A stretch of 37,521 bases of DNA from Planctomycetaceae bacterium. Lineage in GTDB: Bacteria; Planctomycetota; Planctomycetia; Pirellulales; Pirellulaceae. Of the stretch, positions 1 through 9,146 are shown one piece after another (the first letter of the stretch is position 1; the number at the start of each line of letters is the position of its first letter). Under the pieces are notes generated by a model. That model saw only the letters and a program-made list of their open reading frames with translations. It was not told the origin of the DNA and searched no databases. A program made the position numbers and the translations under genes. The DNA is taken from assembly GCA_005798335.1 (NCBI GenBank), contig SYJV01000026.1, positions 1 to 37,521 on the forward strand. The letters run 5' to 3'.

Positions 1-650
1 AGCTTCCTTTAGCAGGATTTGCCAGTCGAGAGCTTGGGAGGCGCGAGTCGATAAATCGAGGTTCAGACCGGCTTCAAGAATTCTACGGTTGTTGCTAACG
101 ATAGCTTTAGCTTTCGCCAAGTGCTTTGACGCCAAATCTGGTTTGTTGAGCTTGGCGTTGCACATGGCAAGTACCAGAAAGGTCAACCAACGCCAGAGCG
201 TGGTATGGCTGAGCGCTGCACAGGTGGATTGTTTGTGAGGTCGCTCGTCTGGCTTGTTCAGGACGGTAGGCTTAGCGGCATGAAAGACAGGTCGTCCATC
301 CGCGTTGGCGACCGCCTTTCTCAGCGGTTGGTTCTGGTCGACTACCCTGCGACAGTATTTGGTGATCTCGAAGGTTAGCGTAACGTTTATGCGGCAGGAC
401 AAAGTCGGGGTAGTCAGTCCACGCGTATCCGCATCGAACGCATGTGAATCGCACCAAAGTAATCTTTAGCGATTGAACGACATGTGCTTGCGAGGCAAGA
501 TCGAAGTCCACGAAACGGACAGATCGCAACCAGCTTCGTTGGCGTTTAAAGGCCTCGGTGGAAGCCTGGCACGACCGACAGGCACAACCATGCGCCGTTC
601 CAGCCCGAGCAATCCGTTCATGTTGCTTGATACGGAGCCAAAGGTGAAGT
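1..650 (-). pseudogene. Frameshifted relic of a DUF6431-like, IS-associated zinc protein (runs off the window edge)
   Basis: No intact frame spans this stretch, but two overlapping minus-strand frames join into one recognisable protein. From about 650 to 375 the frame reads a CACRSC cysteine pair, then CVRCGYAW, then DYPDFVLPHKRY. Near 370 it must shift by one base, and the open frame then continues to the window edge through TKYCRRVV and LSHTTLWRWL. Two CxxC zinc pairs followed by a 'PDFLLP-RRY' block and a 'LSHSTLWRWL' helix is the pattern I associate with DUF6431 proteins carried by insertion sequences. A further CAKCGY pair lies just upstream (about 690-710) in another frame ending in TGA, so a second lesion is likely. 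There is no credible start codon. I call it a decayed mobile-element gene; the family name is from memory of the motif and is moderately sure. Confidence 0.55.
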
Positions 651-734
651 CAGCTCAGCAGTTTGGTCGCAGTATGCGCAAGGTATAACCACACTTGGCG
701 CAACCCACAGACGCTACAACCCTTTGTGGGATAC

Positions 735-764
735 TTTATATGCCCCATTAGTATTGTGTGTCAA
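735..764 (-). promoter_or_regulatory. Near-consensus sigma-70 promoter facing the pseudogene
   Basis: On the minus strand TTGACA (759-764) is followed after 18 bases by TATAAA (735-740). This matches the -35 box fully and the -10 box in five of six positions, in an AT-rich pocket. It points into the decayed zinc-protein gene and lies about 85 bases from its remnant. It probably once drove that gene. Confidence 0.55.
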
Positions 765-867
765 ACAAAAAAATGTCCGATCGATCAAAATACAATTTCG
801 AGGCGGAGTCACTTCGCGATGCTGGCCGCTTTCGAGCAATGGGTAGCAAGCTGCAGGACTGACGCAC

Positions 868-3330
868 CTACTTTGGGGCGCGTTTGTGCACGGACTCAAA
901 TCGTTTTCTCCAAACTTCCGACGACAACTGTTGAGTCAATAGCACGTGTGCGGCGACTTCGCTGGCTTTGTCCGATTGTCCGCTGGCAAGCAACAAACGG
1001 ACATGGAGCCAGCGTGCGCTCAAGAACAGTTCATCAGACTTGTCTGCGCCGGTGGCAACTTGTTGAGCCAGCCGCAACGCTTCGGACTGGCCAGCAGCCC
1101 CTTGTTCTGCCAACATGTGGGCCAGTTCGAGCCGAAGAATGCCATTGCGAGGAGATTGATCAACCATTCGGTTCATGGTTTCAATCGAGGCTGAAGTTCG
1201 TCCGCGCAAGGAAGCAATGCGCAGCAATAGCGTTTGCTGGTGTGGCTCGGCAATCGGTTGCGAGTCTTCTTGCAACTCTGGCCAATTTGCGAATACGATC
1301 GACCATCGCGTGTGTTCAGAAAATGGCGTTTCATCGATGGCGTTCAGAATGTACCGGCCCCAACTGGTTTTAAAATCCGATGAGAGCTTGTCCACAGAAA
1401 ATGTCTTGACCAGGTCTTGCACAGTGTCGAGACTGCCAGCGCGCGCGGCATCGAGCATCTGCAGTGCTAAGTAAATTTGCTGCTCAGTTTCATTCAGGTT
1501 GGCTGACGACAACGATCGCAGGCTTCGTTGCAATTCACTGCGGCCAGCGGCAGTGGGCCATGCTAGCAGCGACTCGGCGGCGACTGCCACCAACTGTGTG
1601 GTCGTGGCAACTGTTCGAGATGCGCGGTAATGATACTCCGATAGCCAACGGAGATCATTCGCCGCCGACGATGCAGTTCGATAGCCTACGATTACGTCAA
1701 GCAACTTGTACAGGCACTGTTGGGCGGTTCGATTCTCTTTAGTGGCGACTAAGCGTTGCTGAATTGACTCGATCAACTCGTCGATTCTCCGTTGGCCAAC
1801 GAACCACTTTTCGAGCCACTCCTGCGCCCGGTCTGCTTCGGGTGAGTCGGGCCAAACACGGACTTGCGATTGAAGTGCGGCAGTAAACAGCTTCGATAAC
1901 TGGGCGTTGCGGGAATCTTGACGAACCGCTTCGACCAGCGCTTCGACAGCCAGCCAGTGTAGCGCCGCGGCTTGGGATTGTTCGGATACTTGCTCCGTCA
2001 GAGACAACAAGTGCGTCGCGGCCTGTTCGAGTTGCCCGCCGCGCTTGCGCAGCGCGAATCCGAGTTTTGCGAACTCGAGTGCGGCGGGATAGCGCTCGGT
2101 CGCCTTGGCAGAATCGCTCGCCGATACCAATTTCTCGATCGCGGCCGTTTCATCGCCTGCGGCGAGTAACTGCCGTACTTCTGCCATCACGATATCGGTC
2201 CCCAAGGAATTCGACGTATCGGCCCCGCGATTTCCCAGCGCCTCGACCAGTAATGCATCGGCTCGGTTTCTCCAATAATCGCCGTATCGTCGGCCGATTT
2301 CTTTAGCACTCGATGCAATGGTCTGTGCCGCAGAATCGTGTTGAGCAGCGGGAACTTGCGCGAGCAACGCAAGTTGTACGCGCATGTCGGCCAGTGCAAC
2401 TTCGGGAGTGTCACCCAGGGCTCGCAACTTGGCCAAAGAACGCTGAGCAATATCGATGTACCGATCGTCGAGCAGAGCGTTGATGAGCACAATCAATGCT
2501 CGAGTCTTTGGTCGAGCATCTACGCTGGTCGATTCCGATATCTCTTTCAATTCCCGCAGTCCTTCTTGACGCGTCCCGAGGTCGAGTTTTGCGGTGGCCC
2601 GCGCGACCAGCAATTGATTTCGAGCTGGCCAAGTCGGCGGTACCCATTCCAGAGATTCTTGGACTGTTGTGGCAATTTGAGTCGACGCGGCAATACGATC
2701 AGGAGATTCAGCGGGATAACACCGAGCCCTGACGAGCATCGATTCACAGCGCAGCAATTTGCTTTCCAATCTCAATTGTTGCAGTTGGACTGAGGGAACT
2801 AGAATGGTCGTGGCTGGAAGATCCGTCGCCAGCGGCAAAAGTCGTTTGAGACTCTCGTCCAAATGGTCCAGCTTGGCCTCGACGGCGCGAATCGATTGTA
2901 AAGCTAGTTCGCGAGTGGCGGAGTTGTTCGGTGCTCCGAGCCAACGGGCCAGTGCATCTTGAGCTCGCAGAAAACCATTCCTTGCCGCTTGCCACTCCAG
3001 CCACGATTGTCGCGGATGGTCCTTGCGGCGAGTTCGAAATTCTTCTAAGATTTGGTTGGCGGCGTCCCAATGTGTTTGAGAATTCTCCGTCGAGTACAGC
3101 GCGGCCTGCGCTTCACATTCCATCAATCGCATTGCCCAGCGGGCGAATTTGTGTGGATCGCTGGCCGCCAATGCCATGCGCGCGCGGCAGTACTGTGCCG
3201 CTGTTGTGCCACCCCCTTTTTCGCAAACGGCCTTCAACCAAAGATCGTCGACATCCGGAGCGACTGCGATCGAGCAATGCGCGCTCGCGATCCAGAAACA
3301 AATGGCAAGTATCAGCCTCCACAGTCTCAT
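868..3330 (-). CDS. Secreted helical-repeat (TPR-like) protein, function unknown
   Basis: A protein of 820 residues with an N-terminal signal peptide (hydrophobic run about residues 4-20, cleavage likely near 22-25), so it is expected in the periplasm or outside. The rest is almost wholly alpha-helical, rich in Ala, Leu, Gln and Arg, with repeated helix pairs of TPR or alpha-solenoid type (for example around residues 390-450 and 690-800). No catalytic motif was found. Its ATG overlaps the TGA of the upstream trmL gene (ATGA, 3327-3330), so the two are translationally coupled. That coupling fixes the start. Such solenoids usually scaffold other proteins, but no partner is evident. The gene is real; its role is unknown. 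Confidence 0.85.
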   Translation of the reverse strand: MRLWRLILAICFWIASAHCSIAVAPDVDDLWLKAVCEKGGGTTAAQYCRARMALAASDPHKFARWAMRLMECEAQAALYSTENSQTHWDAANQILEEFRTRRKDHPRQSWLEWQAARNGFLRAQDALARWLGAPNNSATRELALQSIRAVEAKLDHLDESLKRLLPLATDLPATTILVPSVQLQQLRLESKLLRCESMLVRARCYPAESPDRIAASTQIATTVQESLEWVPPTWPARNQLLVARATAKLDLGTRQEGLRELKEISESTSVDARPKTRALIVLINALLDDRYIDIAQRSLAKLRALGDTPEVALADMRVQLALLAQVPAAQHDSAAQTIASSAKEIGRRYGDYWRNRADALLVEALGNRGADTSNSLGTDIVMAEVRQLLAAGDETAAIEKLVSASDSAKATERYPAALEFAKLGFALRKRGGQLEQAATHLLSLTEQVSEQSQAAALHWLAVEALVEAVRQDSRNAQLSKLFTAALQSQVRVWPDSPEADRAQEWLEKWFVGQRRIDELIESIQQRLVATKENRTAQQCLYKLLDVIVGYRTASSAANDLRWLSEYHYRASRTVATTTQLVAVAAESLLAWPTAAGRSELQRSLRSLSSANLNETEQQIYLALQMLDAARAGSLDTVQDLVKTFSVDKLSSDFKTSWGRYILNAIDETPFSEHTRWSIVFANWPELQEDSQPIAEPHQQTLLLRIASLRGRTSASIETMNRMVDQSPRNGILRLELAHMLAEQGAAGQSEALRLAQQVATGADKSDELFLSARWLHVRLLLASGQSDKASEVAAHVLLTQQLSSEVWRKRFESVHKRAPK

Positions 3331-3812
3331 GGATGCACGTCCGTGGCGATAAGATTCGAAAATCCAAGCTGCCGAGCCGCTTCGTACGACACGATTGCCA
3401 CCGAGTTCGCAAGATTGAGACTACGAGCCTGTTCAGCCATGGGAATTCGCAGTTGGCGTTTCGGGAATTGGTTGCGTATCGTCTCTGGCAAGCCGTTTGT
3501 TTCGCAGCCAAATACGATGACATCGCCTTGCGAGTAGGCAACCTCAGTATAGGATGAGCACCCAAACTTGGTTACCAACCAAATTCGATTTTGTGGGATG
3601 CGCGACAGCAATTGTTCCCAAGAATCGACAGCTTCCCAATCGAGATGTTGCCAATAATCCATGCCCGCTCGCTTGAGCTGGCCCGAATCCATTCGGAAAC
3701 CAGTCGGTCGAACGATCCACAGCTTTGCGGACAACGCCACGCACGTTCTGCCGATGTTTCCCGTGTTTTGCGGGATCTCGGGCTGGTAAAGTACGACGTG
3801 CAAAAATGACAT
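3327..3812 (-). CDS. trmL: tRNA (cytidine(34)-2'-O)-methyltransferase TrmL
   Basis: A SPOUT-class methyltransferase of 161 residues, the usual length for TrmL/YibK. The family methylates the 2'-O of the wobble nucleotide (C34 or cmnm5U34) in tRNA-Leu, using S-adenosylmethionine bound in a C-terminal trefoil knot. All three SPOUT motifs are visible: PEIPQNTGNIGR at residues 11-22, FGCETNGLP at 101-109 with the conserved Glu, and IPMAEQARSLNLANSV at 123-138 followed by a YEA triplet. The second motif has Cys-Glu-Thr where Pro/Arg-Glu-Ser is commoner, a mild variation. A purine-rich AGGGAAAG lies just before the ATG at 3812. The stop overlaps the start of the downstream solenoid gene by four bases. 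Cytoplasmic. Confidence 0.93.
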   Translation of the reverse strand: MSFLHVVLYQPEIPQNTGNIGRTCVALSAKLWIVRPTGFRMDSGQLKRAGMDYWQHLDWEAVDSWEQLLSRIPQNRIWLVTKFGCSSYTEVAYSQGDVIVFGCETNGLPETIRNQFPKRQLRIPMAEQARSLNLANSVAIVSYEAARQLGFSNLIATDVHP

Positions 3813-3868
3813 TTGCTTTCCCTACGCGGTTCATCCCAGTAGCGGTACGGATTAGACTCTTTTATAAA

Positions 3869-3897
3869 TTGAACCTGACAAGAAACGGTCCTGAAAT
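3869..3897 (+). promoter_or_regulatory. Possible sigma-70 promoter for the 3963 gene cluster
   Basis: TTGAAC (3869-3874) and TGAAAT (3892-3897) are separated by 17 bases, about 65 bases upstream of the zinc-ribbon gene that opens the three-gene unit. Each box matches consensus in four of six positions, so this is only a candidate. Confidence 0.3.
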
Positions 3898-3962
3898 AAA
3901 AGGCACGCTGAAAAAGGCTCAGTTTCTTTTTGTTCTACACAACTCATTAACCAGTACAACCC

Positions 3963-4754
3963 ATGGCTATCCAAGTAACTTGCCCAGGCTGCCTCAAGCG
4001 ATTTTCCGTTAGCGAAAAGTTTGCGGGCAAGAGCGGTCCCTGTCCGAGCTGTTCCAAACCGATCAAAATTCCCGAACTGACCGATCAAGTCGTCATTCAT
4101 GGACCTGCCGAAGGACCAGCGGACTCCAAGGGACGTCCCATTTTCAAACCCATTCGGCGCAAGGAATTTAAACTTTCCAAGCTAGCGATGATCGGAATTG
4201 CGGTCGGCACGGTCGTAGTGCTTGCGATCGCTCTGGCCGTTCGGTTTTCGGGGAGCGAGCCGCCGGTACCGCTGTTGGTGTTGGGCTCGATTCTCTTGGC
4301 GCCTCCACTTGTGATGGCTGGCTATACATTTCTGCGCGACGATGAGCTGGAAGGCTACACAGGCCAGGAGTTGCTGGTACGTGGCGGCATAACCTCGCTG
4401 GTGTTTGCGTTGACTTGGGGACTATACGCCTTAATTCCCACTTACCTGCATGGTTACGAGAGTATAGCAGAGATCGCTGCACTGGACCTGGTGATCATGA
4501 TTCCGATCATGGTAGCCATTGGCATGTTCGCTTCGGTGGCCGCGATGGAATTGGAATTCTACCAAGGTGCGATGCACTACCTATCGTATATCATCGTGAC
4601 CTTTGTCTTGGCCCTAATCATGGGAACAAAAATTGCCAGTCCGTTTGCTGGCGACGCTGGCGCGAAAACCAGAGCGCCGGCGGCGCCAACTGCGCCCGCC
4701 AACAGCGGCAAATCGGACGGTGAGAAAAAAGCGCCCATCAAGGTTTTTCAATAA
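3963..4754 (+). CDS. Zinc-ribbon membrane protein, function unknown
   Basis: A protein of 263 residues. It opens with a cytoplasmic zinc ribbon of the kind common in planctomycetes: CPGC at residues 7-10 and CPSC about 20 residues later, each followed by a basic or hydrophobic stretch. After a linker there are about five hydrophobic segments: roughly residues 75-95, 100-125, 140-165, 175-200 and 205-225. The C-terminal tail is rich in Ala, Pro and Lys. No enzymatic motif was found. It lacks a clear Shine-Dalgarno sequence. It leads a unit with the PQQ-propeller lipoprotein (start two bases after this stop) and the propeller/LamG protein, so co-transcription is likely. The ribbon may bind protein or nucleic acid at the membrane; that is a guess. 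Confidence 0.8.
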   Translation: MAIQVTCPGCLKRFSVSEKFAGKSGPCPSCSKPIKIPELTDQVVIHGPAEGPADSKGRPIFKPIRRKEFKLSKLAMIGIAVGTVVVLAIALAVRFSGSEPPVPLLVLGSILLAPPLVMAGYTFLRDDELEGYTGQELLVRGGITSLVFALTWGLYALIPTYLHGYESIAEIAALDLVIMIPIMVAIGMFASVAAMELEFYQGAMHYLSYIIVTFVLALIMGTKIASPFAGDAGAKTRAPAAPTAPANSGKSDGEKKAPIKVFQ

Positions 4755-4756
4755 TC

Positions 4757-6193
4757 ATGAGTCATCAGTATCGCTCAGTTTCGAATTGGACGATTCTCGC
4801 GTCGTTGAATGTGCTGTGTGTGGCCAGTGGTTGTTCCACTGCTCAAGACAAGACCACGACCACGCCGCTTGTCAGTGCTGTCGTCGAACAACAGCGAACT
4901 CGGGGCGAGGACTGGCCTGTTTTTTTGGGTCCACGTGGCGACGGGACATCGATCGAGAAGGGACTGGACGAGAAATTGTGGAATCCCATCCCCAAAGTTC
5001 TTTGGACCATTCCGCTTGGCACCAGCTACGGCGGGCCGACGATCAGCCAAGGCAAACTTTTCCAATTCGATCGCCATGGCTTGGCCGAGCGATTGACGTG
5101 TTACGTAGCAGAAACCGGCATTGAAATTTGGCGCTGGGACAGCATCGTCGAGTATGAGGACATGTATGGCTACAACAACGGACCTCGCTGCTGCCCGATC
5201 GTCGATGGCGACCGAGTCTACGTTTACGGAGTGGCAGGGAACTTGGCTTGCATATCGGCCAGCGACGGAAAATTGTTGTGGAAACGCAACCTGGCTAAAG
5301 AGTTTGGAGTCGTGCAAAACTTCTTTGGCGTCGCTAGCGCACCATGTGTCTACGGCCAGCACTTATTTGTTGCAGTCGGAGGCAGTCCCAGCGAATCGCA
5401 CTCGTTGCCGCCGGGGCGACTCGATGGAGTAAAACCCAATGGCTCGGCGATCGTTGCTCTGGACAAAATGACAGGCAAAGATAGTTATAAACTCGGTGAT
5501 GACTTGGCAAGCTACTCGACGCCGATCGTGCGCAAAGTCGGTGAACAAACGCTGGGCTTGGCATACTTGCGCAGCGGGCTGTTGGCTTGGGAACCCGATA
5601 CAGGAAAAGAGTTATTTCGGTTCCCATGGCGAGCCGAAATGCTGGAAAGCGTCAATGCCGCGCAGCCTGTGACAGTGGGTAGTCAGATCCTGCTGTCGGA
5701 GGCTTATGAGATTGGCAGTACCTTAATCGATGCCCAGTCGTTGCCTCCCAAACAAATCTGGCGCGATGGCGATAGTCGAGATGATCAAGCGTTCCGCGCA
5801 CATTGGTCTACACCGGTAGTCATCGATGGTTACCTTTATGGCAGCAGCGGCAGAAATCCACCCGATAGCGATTTTCGCTGTGTGCGATTACACGACCGGC
5901 ATGTGCAATGGGTACATCTAGTGCGCGGTGAACAAGAGCGCAGCAGCGTTTTGCTGGTAGATGGTTATTTGGTCGTACTGGGCGAATCAGGATCGCTGAA
6001 GTTGATCAAACCCAATCCAGAAAAGTACCAAGTGGTTGCGTCCGCTGACCTGAGTAAGATCGACGATACTCGTGACGGAACTCCTTTGTTGGAAAGTCCT
6101 TGCTGGGCTGCACCGGTGCTATCCCATGGACTGCTGTACTTGCGCGGCAACACCAAACTGGTGTGCTTGGAGTTGATTCCCACCGTAGATTGA
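4757..6193 (+). CDS. PQQ-binding-like beta-propeller protein, probable lipoprotein
   Basis: A protein of 478 residues belonging to the BamB/PQQ-like propeller group. The N-terminus is hydrophobic and ends in a lipobox-like VASGC (Cys at about residue 26), suggesting lipid anchoring outside the cytoplasmic membrane. The mature part starts with WPVFLGPRGDGTS, the opening seen in many planctomycete PQQ-like proteins. It continues with repeated strand pairs carrying the 'G-K-L/hydrophobic' blade pattern (for example GDRVYVYGVAGNLACIS and DGKLLWKRNL). Members are usually non-enzymatic scaffolds or quinoprotein-like propellers; no dehydrogenase residues could be assigned here. It starts two bases after the zinc-ribbon gene and ends 22 bases before the next gene, consistent with an operon. 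Confidence 0.85.
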   Translation: MSHQYRSVSNWTILASLNVLCVASGCSTAQDKTTTTPLVSAVVEQQRTRGEDWPVFLGPRGDGTSIEKGLDEKLWNPIPKVLWTIPLGTSYGGPTISQGKLFQFDRHGLAERLTCYVAETGIEIWRWDSIVEYEDMYGYNNGPRCCPIVDGDRVYVYGVAGNLACISASDGKLLWKRNLAKEFGVVQNFFGVASAPCVYGQHLFVAVGGSPSESHSLPPGRLDGVKPNGSAIVALDKMTGKDSYKLGDDLASYSTPIVRKVGEQTLGLAYLRSGLLAWEPDTGKELFRFPWRAEMLESVNAAQPVTVGSQILLSEAYEIGSTLIDAQSLPPKQIWRDGDSRDDQAFRAHWSTPVVIDGYLYGSSGRNPPDSDFRCVRLHDRHVQWVHLVRGEQERSSVLLVDGYLVVLGESGSLKLIKPNPEKYQVVASADLSKIDDTRDGTPLLESPCWAAPVLSHGLLYLRGNTKLVCLELIPTVD

Positions 6194-6215
6194 CGTGCTT
6201 TTTTAGGAACGATCG

Positions 6216-8858
6216 ATGAACAATTTCTATCTAGTTGCTTGTTTTGTTGGACTCAGCGCCATTCAAGGAATTGCTCAGCAGCCTAGTTGGACAAGGGTCA
6301 CGGACCGAGCAGGCTGGCAGCCACGAGACTCGCAGGGAGAAGTGGTTTTCGGCGATCGATTGTGGATCTTAGGCGGTTGGTTCAATTCCTATGAAGCTCC
6401 ACCGCGAGATGTTTGGAGTTCTACCGACGGGCGGGCATGGAATTTGGTCGAGAAATCCGCTCCGTGGTTGCACAGCGACTTGCCAATGACGATCGCCTTC
6501 GATAAACGCATGTGGATGATGGGCGGTTGGTACAACGGCAGATTGCCAGGTCACTCGGCCAGCAATCAAGTTTGGTCTAGCATTGATGGCGTGCAATGGG
6601 ATCAGGTGACAGCGTCCGCCGGTTGGTCGCCTCGCATAGCTGCGGCTTTGGTTGAATTTCAAGGCAAAATGTTCATGCTCGGTGGCACGGAGAACTACTA
6701 CTTCGGCAATTCGCACAGCCTCAAGAATGACGTGTGGCACTCGACCGACGGTAAAAACTGGACTATGGCCACCGCTAAAGCACCTTGGTCGCCGCGCGCC
6801 TATCATCAGGCTGCTGTGCTCGACGGAAAAATCTACGTGTTTGGAGGCGGCAATTACGTTCCGGAATATCAAGCGCTGAATGATGTGTGGTGTTCTGAGG
6901 ATGGGACCCATTGGACCGAAGTAACAAAATCCGCGCCCTGGCATCCGCGACTGTGGTTTTCTTCCGCCGTCTATCGCGATCACCTTTGGGTGCTTGGGGG
7001 ATGGTCCAACAATCCGAGCAAGAATTGGGGCGACGCGTGGTACTCCAAGAATGGTCGAGATTGGAAACAACTCGTTACACCGGTAAATTGGAAGGAACGT
7101 CACGAACATTCAGCGTTCGTTTTTCAGGACAAGTTATGGATCGCCGGTGGTCACGCTCAACCTCTGAGCAGCGAAGTCTGGTCGCTCGACTTACCGATCG
7201 GCTGGCAGGGCGACGCAACATCGGCAACGAACTCGGCCAGCGAATCGAAATCAAGTAGCGAATCGTCAAAGTTGATAGGTCACTGGCCACTCGAGATCGA
7301 TGCACTAGATCATGCGGAGTCCAAACTCGCGACAGTGGCCCGAGGAGTTACGTTCGCTGAGGAAAAATCGACGACCGTGCGACGCGGGGCGGCATTCAAT
7401 GGCCGAGACTCGGTGGTCGAAGTCGAAGACGCAACGGCAGTGCAGCTTGGCTCACAAGAGTTCACGGTATCGTTGTGGGCCTATACAAACAGCGAACTGG
7501 ACGACGTTCTGGGGGACTTAGTCAGCCAATTCGATCCGGCTACGCGAACTGGGTTCAATTTAGGAATCTATAACCATGGAGGCGTTACGAATGGCCAACC
7601 CAATTCACGGCAACTTCATTTCGGAATCGATGCCGCACAAATCGAGGAACGGTTCGTCGATCACGGTAGGTTGGGTAACTCAGTCTTCGTATTCTCGCTT
7701 TGTGTTCACGATCAAAAACTGTACGCCTCGACATGCTACGCGGGCGCCGGTGAAGCGGGTCACGTTTTTCGTTTCGAGGGTAACGATCGTTGGACGGACT
7801 TGGGCAGCCCCGACAAAGCCAACGCGATCTCCGCGATGGCAGTCTACGACGGCAGCCTCTATGTGGCATCGTCCAAGTACCGCTTGGCAGGTTCCGGCTT
7901 GAACGAGTCCGAGAATAAACATTTTGGCGGCAATGTATACCGATTGGGCGGTGACAATACTTGGGAATATTGCGGTAACGTGTCGCCAGAAACCGAAGGA
8001 ATTGCGGCGATGGTAGTTTACCGCGGCAAACTGTACGCCAGTTCGCTGTATCGGCCCGCGGGTTTTTTTCGATTCGATGGTGGCCAAAAATGGACGGCCT
8101 GCGCCACTCCCGAGGGAAAGCGGGTCGAAGCGCTTACCGTACATAATGGTTCCATTTTCGCCACGTGTTACGACGAAGGCTCGGTATTTCGATTCGATGG
8201 CCAAAGTTGGGAGAACGTGGGTAAGATTCCTGATGCGACGCAAACGTACGGCTTTGGGGTTTATCGCGGTGAGTTGTATGTCAGCGAATGGCCAAGTGCG
8301 CACGTATTTCGCTACGCAGGTGGAACCAAATGGACCGATACTGGCAAACTGGGCAGCGAACTCGAAGCGATGCCATTGCTGGTGTACAACGGCAAGATGT
8401 ATGGAGGCACATTGCCGCTGGCCGAAGTATATCGATTCGACGGCGATCAACATTGGACTCGGCTGGCCCAAGTCGACAACACCCCTGACGTGAAGTATCG
8501 TCGAGCTTGGTCGATGGCAGTGTTTCAAGGTCGTTTGTTCGTTGGTACGCTTCCGTCGGGTCGAGTGCTGTCGATCGAAGCTGGCAAGAACGCCACGTAC
8601 GATCGCGAGCTGACACCGGGCTGGCATCATATTGCTGCTGTACGAACTACGCATGAATTGCAATTGTGGGTCGATGGTGAAATTGTCGCTCGGTCGACTC
8701 GCTTTGAACCCGCATCCTACAATCTCTCCAATGCGGGCAAGCTGCGCATCGGCTTTGGTGCACAAGATTACTTTCGAGGTGAAATTTCCGACGTGCGATT
8801 GATTCGCGGGGCGTTGTCGGCTGAGCAGATTCGGGTGCTCGGACAAACAAAACCTTGA
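6216..8858 (+). CDS. Exported double beta-propeller protein with a LamG fold split by the second propeller
   Basis: A protein of 880 residues with a signal peptide (about residues 1-20, AQQ following). Residues about 25-335 hold five Kelch/galactose-oxidase-like repeats, each marked by a W-S-S-x-D-G-x-x-W block, such as WSSTDGRAWNLV and WHSTDGKNWTMA. After a Ser-rich linker, residues about 353-475 give the first half of a concanavalin-like LamG domain (IGHWPLE, then FTVSLWAY). Residues about 488-785 form another propeller of six blades of the form V-F-R-F-x-G-x-x-W. The LamG fold then resumes at about 798-876 with GWHHIAAVR, LWVDGEIV and FRGEISDVRLIRGALS. The likely role is carbohydrate or surface binding; no active site was recognised. 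Last gene of the 3963-8858 unit, 22 bases after the PQQ-like gene. Confidence 0.85.
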   Translation: MNNFYLVACFVGLSAIQGIAQQPSWTRVTDRAGWQPRDSQGEVVFGDRLWILGGWFNSYEAPPRDVWSSTDGRAWNLVEKSAPWLHSDLPMTIAFDKRMWMMGGWYNGRLPGHSASNQVWSSIDGVQWDQVTASAGWSPRIAAALVEFQGKMFMLGGTENYYFGNSHSLKNDVWHSTDGKNWTMATAKAPWSPRAYHQAAVLDGKIYVFGGGNYVPEYQALNDVWCSEDGTHWTEVTKSAPWHPRLWFSSAVYRDHLWVLGGWSNNPSKNWGDAWYSKNGRDWKQLVTPVNWKERHEHSAFVFQDKLWIAGGHAQPLSSEVWSLDLPIGWQGDATSATNSASESKSSSESSKLIGHWPLEIDALDHAESKLATVARGVTFAEEKSTTVRRGAAFNGRDSVVEVEDATAVQLGSQEFTVSLWAYTNSELDDVLGDLVSQFDPATRTGFNLGIYNHGGVTNGQPNSRQLHFGIDAAQIEERFVDHGRLGNSVFVFSLCVHDQKLYASTCYAGAGEAGHVFRFEGNDRWTDLGSPDKANAISAMAVYDGSLYVASSKYRLAGSGLNESENKHFGGNVYRLGGDNTWEYCGNVSPETEGIAAMVVYRGKLYASSLYRPAGFFRFDGGQKWTACATPEGKRVEALTVHNGSIFATCYDEGSVFRFDGQSWENVGKIPDATQTYGFGVYRGELYVSEWPSAHVFRYAGGTKWTDTGKLGSELEAMPLLVYNGKMYGGTLPLAEVYRFDGDQHWTRLAQVDNTPDVKYRRAWSMAVFQGRLFVGTLPSGRVLSIEAGKNATYDRELTPGWHHIAAVRTTHELQLWVDGEIVARSTRFEPASYNLSNAGKLRIGFGAQDYFRGEISDVRLIRGALSAEQIRVLGQTKP

Positions 8859-8872
8859 GCGTCGATGATGTT

Positions 8873-9014
8873 TGTTTAGGCGCAATACCGTTCAACGAAC
8901 GTGGGATAAGCTTCCAGCTTGTCAATATCTTGTGCAATCAATGGCGAAACTCCGCTACAGGTTGACAAGCTGGAAGCTTATCCCACGTTCGTTGAACGGT
9001 ATTGTGTTTAGGCG
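8873..9014. mobile_element. MITE-like element with perfect 43-bp inverted ends and 10-bp target duplication
   Basis: Bases 8883-8925 and 8962-9004 are exact reverse complements (43 of 43), separated by a 36-base spacer. The 122-bp unit is bounded by exact 10-base direct repeats, TGTTTAGGCG, at 8873-8882 and 9005-9014, which is what transposition into a target leaves behind. It has no coding capacity, so it would depend on a transposase encoded elsewhere. It sits between the convergent ends of the LamG/propeller gene and the methyltransferase gene, where its hairpin may also separate the two transcripts. The perfect arms suggest a recent insertion. Confidence 0.85.
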
Positions 9015-9146
9015 AGCGGCGGCTGGATTTCAATCGGGCTCGTCCTGGAGCTACGATTGGCAGGCTGGACGCCATGAAACTACATGCAGTTGATCCTGCG
9101 CATAATTTCCAAATTCTCAAACTCGGAAATTATTTCGGGACTATTC

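Noticed and set aside
473-688. Small plus-strand open frame
   Set aside because: It is antisense to the zinc-protein relic, whose cysteine pairs make more sense.
7680-8885. A minus-strand open frame of 401 codons
   Set aside because: Antisense to the second propeller and LamG end, rich in Arg and Cys without pattern, and explained by codon bias of the real gene.
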